DNA from: a bacterium
GTDB taxonomy: Bacteria > Spirochaetota > UBA4802 > UBA5550
DNA: 8,070 bases
Reading direction: 5' to 3'
NCBI GenBank assembly: GCA_024224995.1
Contig: JAAENB010001258.1
Span: 1-8,070 of the forward strand
Shown: positions 6,417-8,070 of the stretch, piece by piece
Layout of the letters: each line of letters starts with the position of its first letter
Position numbering within the stretch: the stretch's first letter is position 1
The notes under the pieces: generated by a model
The model's input: the letters and a program-made list of their open reading frames with translations, nothing else
Database searches by the model: none
Told to the model about the DNA's origin: nothing
Translations under genes and position numbers: made by a program

Positions 6417-6486
6417 CGGGAAGCAGACTCCGGCAGTAAAAGAACGTGGCGGGATGCAGTATACATTCCGGAAAAGGGCTTTTTAC
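6417..6486. other. Degenerate repeat-like spacer before the pyruvyl transferase promoter
   Basis: No gene is seen here. GCAGTATAC (6456-6464) is the exact reverse complement of GTATACTGC, which occurs twice in the 35-bp array (5566-5574 and 5601-5609). CGGCAGTAAAAG (6431-6442) also echoes that array. It may be a decayed continuation of the repeats around the RAYT island. With the REP and 34-bp array it accounts for most of the 329-base gap between 6251 and 6581. Confidence 0.4.
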
Positions 6487-6516
6487 TTGACAACATAAGC
6501 CGCCAACAGGTAAAAT
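6487..6516 (+). promoter_or_regulatory. Sigma70-type promoter for the pyruvyl transferase gene
   Basis: TTGACA (6487-6492) is followed after 18 bases by TAAAAT (6511-6516), a perfect -35 and a five-of-six -10. Transcription would start near 6523, about 58 bases before the ATG at 6581. A promoter on this side of the repeat island would uncouple the gene from anything upstream. Confidence 0.65.
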
Positions 6517-6568
6517 TAAACAGTCTGCCGTGGAAGAACACGGTTTGAATAAGGCAATAGAACAATAT

Positions 6569-6575
6569 GGAGGGG
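6569..6575 (+). promoter_or_regulatory. Ribosome-binding site that fixes the start at 6581
   Basis: GGAGGGG lies 5 bases upstream of the ATG at 6581 and is the best Shine-Dalgarno match in the window. An in-frame GTG at 6530 would add 17 residues but has no comparable site, so the ATG is preferred. Confidence 0.75.
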
Positions 6576-6580
6576 ATTCT

Positions 6581-7918
6581 ATGCCCGGTAGAGATATAGC
6601 AAATACAAATAATAATACCAACCCGGTAAAAATAGCCCTGCTAGGCGCTTCTTTCGATACCGGGAACCTGGGCGTTTCAGCGCTGGCGGAGTCATCTATA
6701 AAATGCCTTCTCAGGCGGTGGCCTAACGCGGAAATAACGCTCCTGGGAACGGGCCGGGAACTCTATACCCATACCATGACCATAGAGGGAAGAGAGCTCT
6801 CTATGGGGAATTTGCCCATACGGTTCGCGAAAAACATCTTTCTTTCGAATCATTTATTTATTTTTTACTGGTATGCCATACTTTTTAAAATATTCCGGTG
6901 GCAGGGGTTTAAAGACTCCCGGGCCCGGAAAAACGAATATTTAAAGCAGATGCTGGAATTCCACCTGGTGGCCGATATAACGGGCGGAGACAGTTTCAGT
7001 GACATATACGGCATACTGCGGTATACCAAAGGATATTTTGTAAAAAAACTGGTACTGATGTACAAGCGGCCCCTGGTATTTATGCCGCAAACATACGGCC
7101 CTTTTTTCAAATCCATAGCAAGATCAATGGCGCGAAATGTATTAAAACGGGCGGCAGCGATTTTTTCACGCGACCGTGAAGGCGTAGAGTTATTGGAGAA
7201 AATTCTGCCAAAAGAGGTTTTCGAAAGCAAGGTGCAATTGATCCCGGATATAGCCTTTACCCTGGATTCCCGGAAGCCAAAAAAACTCACTATGGGAGAT
7301 TTTGAGAAAAAACGAAAAAAAGATTCCATTGTGGTAGGATTAAACATAAGCGGACTGCTCTACAACGGCGGGTACACCGGCGACAACATGTTTAACCTTT
7401 CAGTAGACTACCAGCAATTAATCAGTAAGATAATAGACTTTTACATGGCGCAGAAAAAGGTACTGCTCATCCTGGTGCCCCACGTTTTTCCGGAAGCGGA
7501 TCTGCAAATGGAAAGCGACCCTGACGCGTGCGCCGCGATATATGAGTCCCTGGATGATAAATACAAAGACCGGGTCTTCGTCCCTGAAGGAGACTTTGAC
7601 CAGAACGAGATCAAGTATATAGTGAAACAAACAGACTTTTTCCAGGGAGCCCGGATGCATTCCTGTATTGCCGCCCTTTCACAGGGTATCCCCACAGTAG
7701 GCATGGCCTACAGTAAAAAATTCAAAGGGGTATTTGAAACCGCGGGAATGGAACAATACGTGGCGGACATGAATTCCGACCCGGAAGAGACTATTTTGTC
7801 CTGCATAGAACAAGCGTATAAAGAAAGAAAGTCCACAGCCGGACACTTAAAAAAGACCATTCCCGGGATGAAAGAAAAAATACTAAACATGTTTATCGAT
7901 CTTGAATTAAATAATTAG
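6581..7918 (+). CDS. Polysaccharide pyruvyl transferase family protein (CsaB/WcaK-like)
   Basis: The gene encodes 445 residues. The family moves a pyruvyl group from phosphoenolpyruvate onto a sugar, forming a ketal that adds negative charge to the polysaccharide. The fold is two Rossmann-like lobes. The first opens with KIALLGASFDTGNLGVSAL (17-35), with a G-N-x-G phosphate-type turn. It continues with ADITGGDSF (131-139), MPQTYGPF (168-175) and IFSRDREG (194-201), all typical of the family. PDIAF (222-226) leads into the second lobe, which has VVGLNISG (251-258) and LLILVPHVFPEAD (295-307). The conserved C-terminal signature is GARMHSCIAAL (356-366, His360) then GIPTVGMAYSKKFKGV (369-384). 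There is no signal peptide, so action on a cytoplasmic lipid-linked precursor is likely. Length and motifs look intact. The exact acceptor cannot be told. It sits downstream of the RAYT repeat island under its own predicted promoter. Confidence 0.92.
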   Translation: MPGRDIANTNNNTNPVKIALLGASFDTGNLGVSALAESSIKCLLRRWPNAEITLLGTGRELYTHTMTIEGRELSMGNLPIRFAKNIFLSNHLFIFYWYAILFKIFRWQGFKDSRARKNEYLKQMLEFHLVADITGGDSFSDIYGILRYTKGYFVKKLVLMYKRPLVFMPQTYGPFFKSIARSMARNVLKRAAAIFSRDREGVELLEKILPKEVFESKVQLIPDIAFTLDSRKPKKLTMGDFEKKRKKDSIVVGLNISGLLYNGGYTGDNMFNLSVDYQQLISKIIDFYMAQKKVLLILVPHVFPEADLQMESDPDACAAIYESLDDKYKDRVFVPEGDFDQNEIKYIVKQTDFFQGARMHSCIAALSQGIPTVGMAYSKKFKGVFETAGMEQYVADMNSDPEETILSCIEQAYKERKSTAGHLKKTIPGMKEKILNMFIDLELNN

Positions 7919-8020
7919 GTGTTTATTCCGGTAGCAAAAAAAAACGTCATACTATAGACGCAAACATAGCAATAAAACAATTAGCTGTAAAAACAATATC
8001 CAGCAGAGAGCTAATGCCTC
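7919..8020 (+). other. Non-coding A-rich spacer after the pyruvyl transferase gene
   Basis: No gene is seen. A run of nine A (7936-7944) precedes short imperfect arms CGTC/GACG (7945-7948, 7957-7960). A 7-bp stem, ATTAGCT (7980-7986) with AGCTAAT (8009-8015), has a 22-base loop. Neither is followed by a T run, so I see no convincing terminator for the gene within the window. Confidence 0.4.
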
Positions 8021-8070
8021 TTCTGAATGTGAGGACTGTTTGACCGAAGGGAGTTCCGCAGCATTCAGAA
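8021..8070. repeat. Long hairpin at the window edge
   Basis: TTCTGAATG (8021-8029) and CATTCAGAA (8062-8070) are perfect 9-base inverted arms at the two ends of this 50-base segment. Inside, GGACT (8032-8036 region) can pair with AGTTCC (8052-8057 region) with one bulged base, giving a two-tier stem with a purine-rich loop. It differs from the REP family at 8-37, 5615-5640 and 6281-6326. It may be another repeat class or a structured transcript end. It could extend past the window. Confidence 0.5.

Noticed and set aside
6288..6548. 86-codon open frame crossing REP copy 3 and the 34-bp array
   Set aside because: It is built from palindrome and repeat sequence, lacks a ribosome-binding site and a recognisable protein, and overlaps a promoter.
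6530..6580. GTG at 6530 as the start of the pyruvyl transferase
   Set aside because: The GGAGGGG site is correctly placed for the ATG at 6581, the family's first strand follows that ATG, and the GTG has no comparable site.

Overview
The window is a stretch of an extracellular or surface polysaccharide locus. It probably comes from a diderm (Gram-negative-type) bacterium of moderate GC content. I cannot name the phylum from sequence alone. The diderm suggestion rests mainly on a large predicted lipoprotein and on the REP/RAYT repeat system. All five supported genes are on the + strand.

Layout. (1) Bases 1-225 are a non-coding leader with a perfect 30-bp REP-like palindrome (8-37), a near-consensus sigma70-type promoter (143-171) and a hairpin just after the expected transcription start (183-204). 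(2) 226-1101 encodes a GNAT-type acyltransferase-like protein. (3) 1240-2295 encodes a NodB-type polysaccharide deacetylase, bracketed by short heptad repeats (consensus CTTGAAC) in opposite orientations. (4) 2296-2555 is an intergenic region with a pyrimidine-rich tract and a good promoter (2408-2436). (5) 2556-5531 encodes a 991-residue lipoprotein with a PKD domain, a LamG/concanavalin-type domain and a C-terminal region resembling a clan GH-A (TIM-barrel) glycoside hydrolase. (6) 5546-6464 is a repeat-rich island centred on a REP-associated tyrosine transposase (RAYT, 5700-6251). Two REP copies in opposite orientation flank this gene, and outside each REP lies a 34-35-bp tandem repeat. (7) 6581-7918 encodes a polysaccharide pyruvyl transferase with its own promoter (6487-6516). 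(8) 7919-8070 is a non-coding tail ending in a 9-bp-arm hairpin cut by the window edge.

How the genes fit together (inference). An acyltransferase-like protein, a deacetylase, a pyruvyl transferase and a surface-anchored putative glycan hydrolase would together decorate and trim an exported polysaccharide. No glycosyltransferase, polymerase or flippase lies in the window, so the backbone genes must be elsewhere. The RAYT island separates the hydrolase from the pyruvyl transferase.

The items most worth a second look are the nested, roughly symmetric repeat architecture around the RAYT gene and the PKD-LamG-hydrolase lipoprotein, whose catalytic domain I cannot place in a named family.
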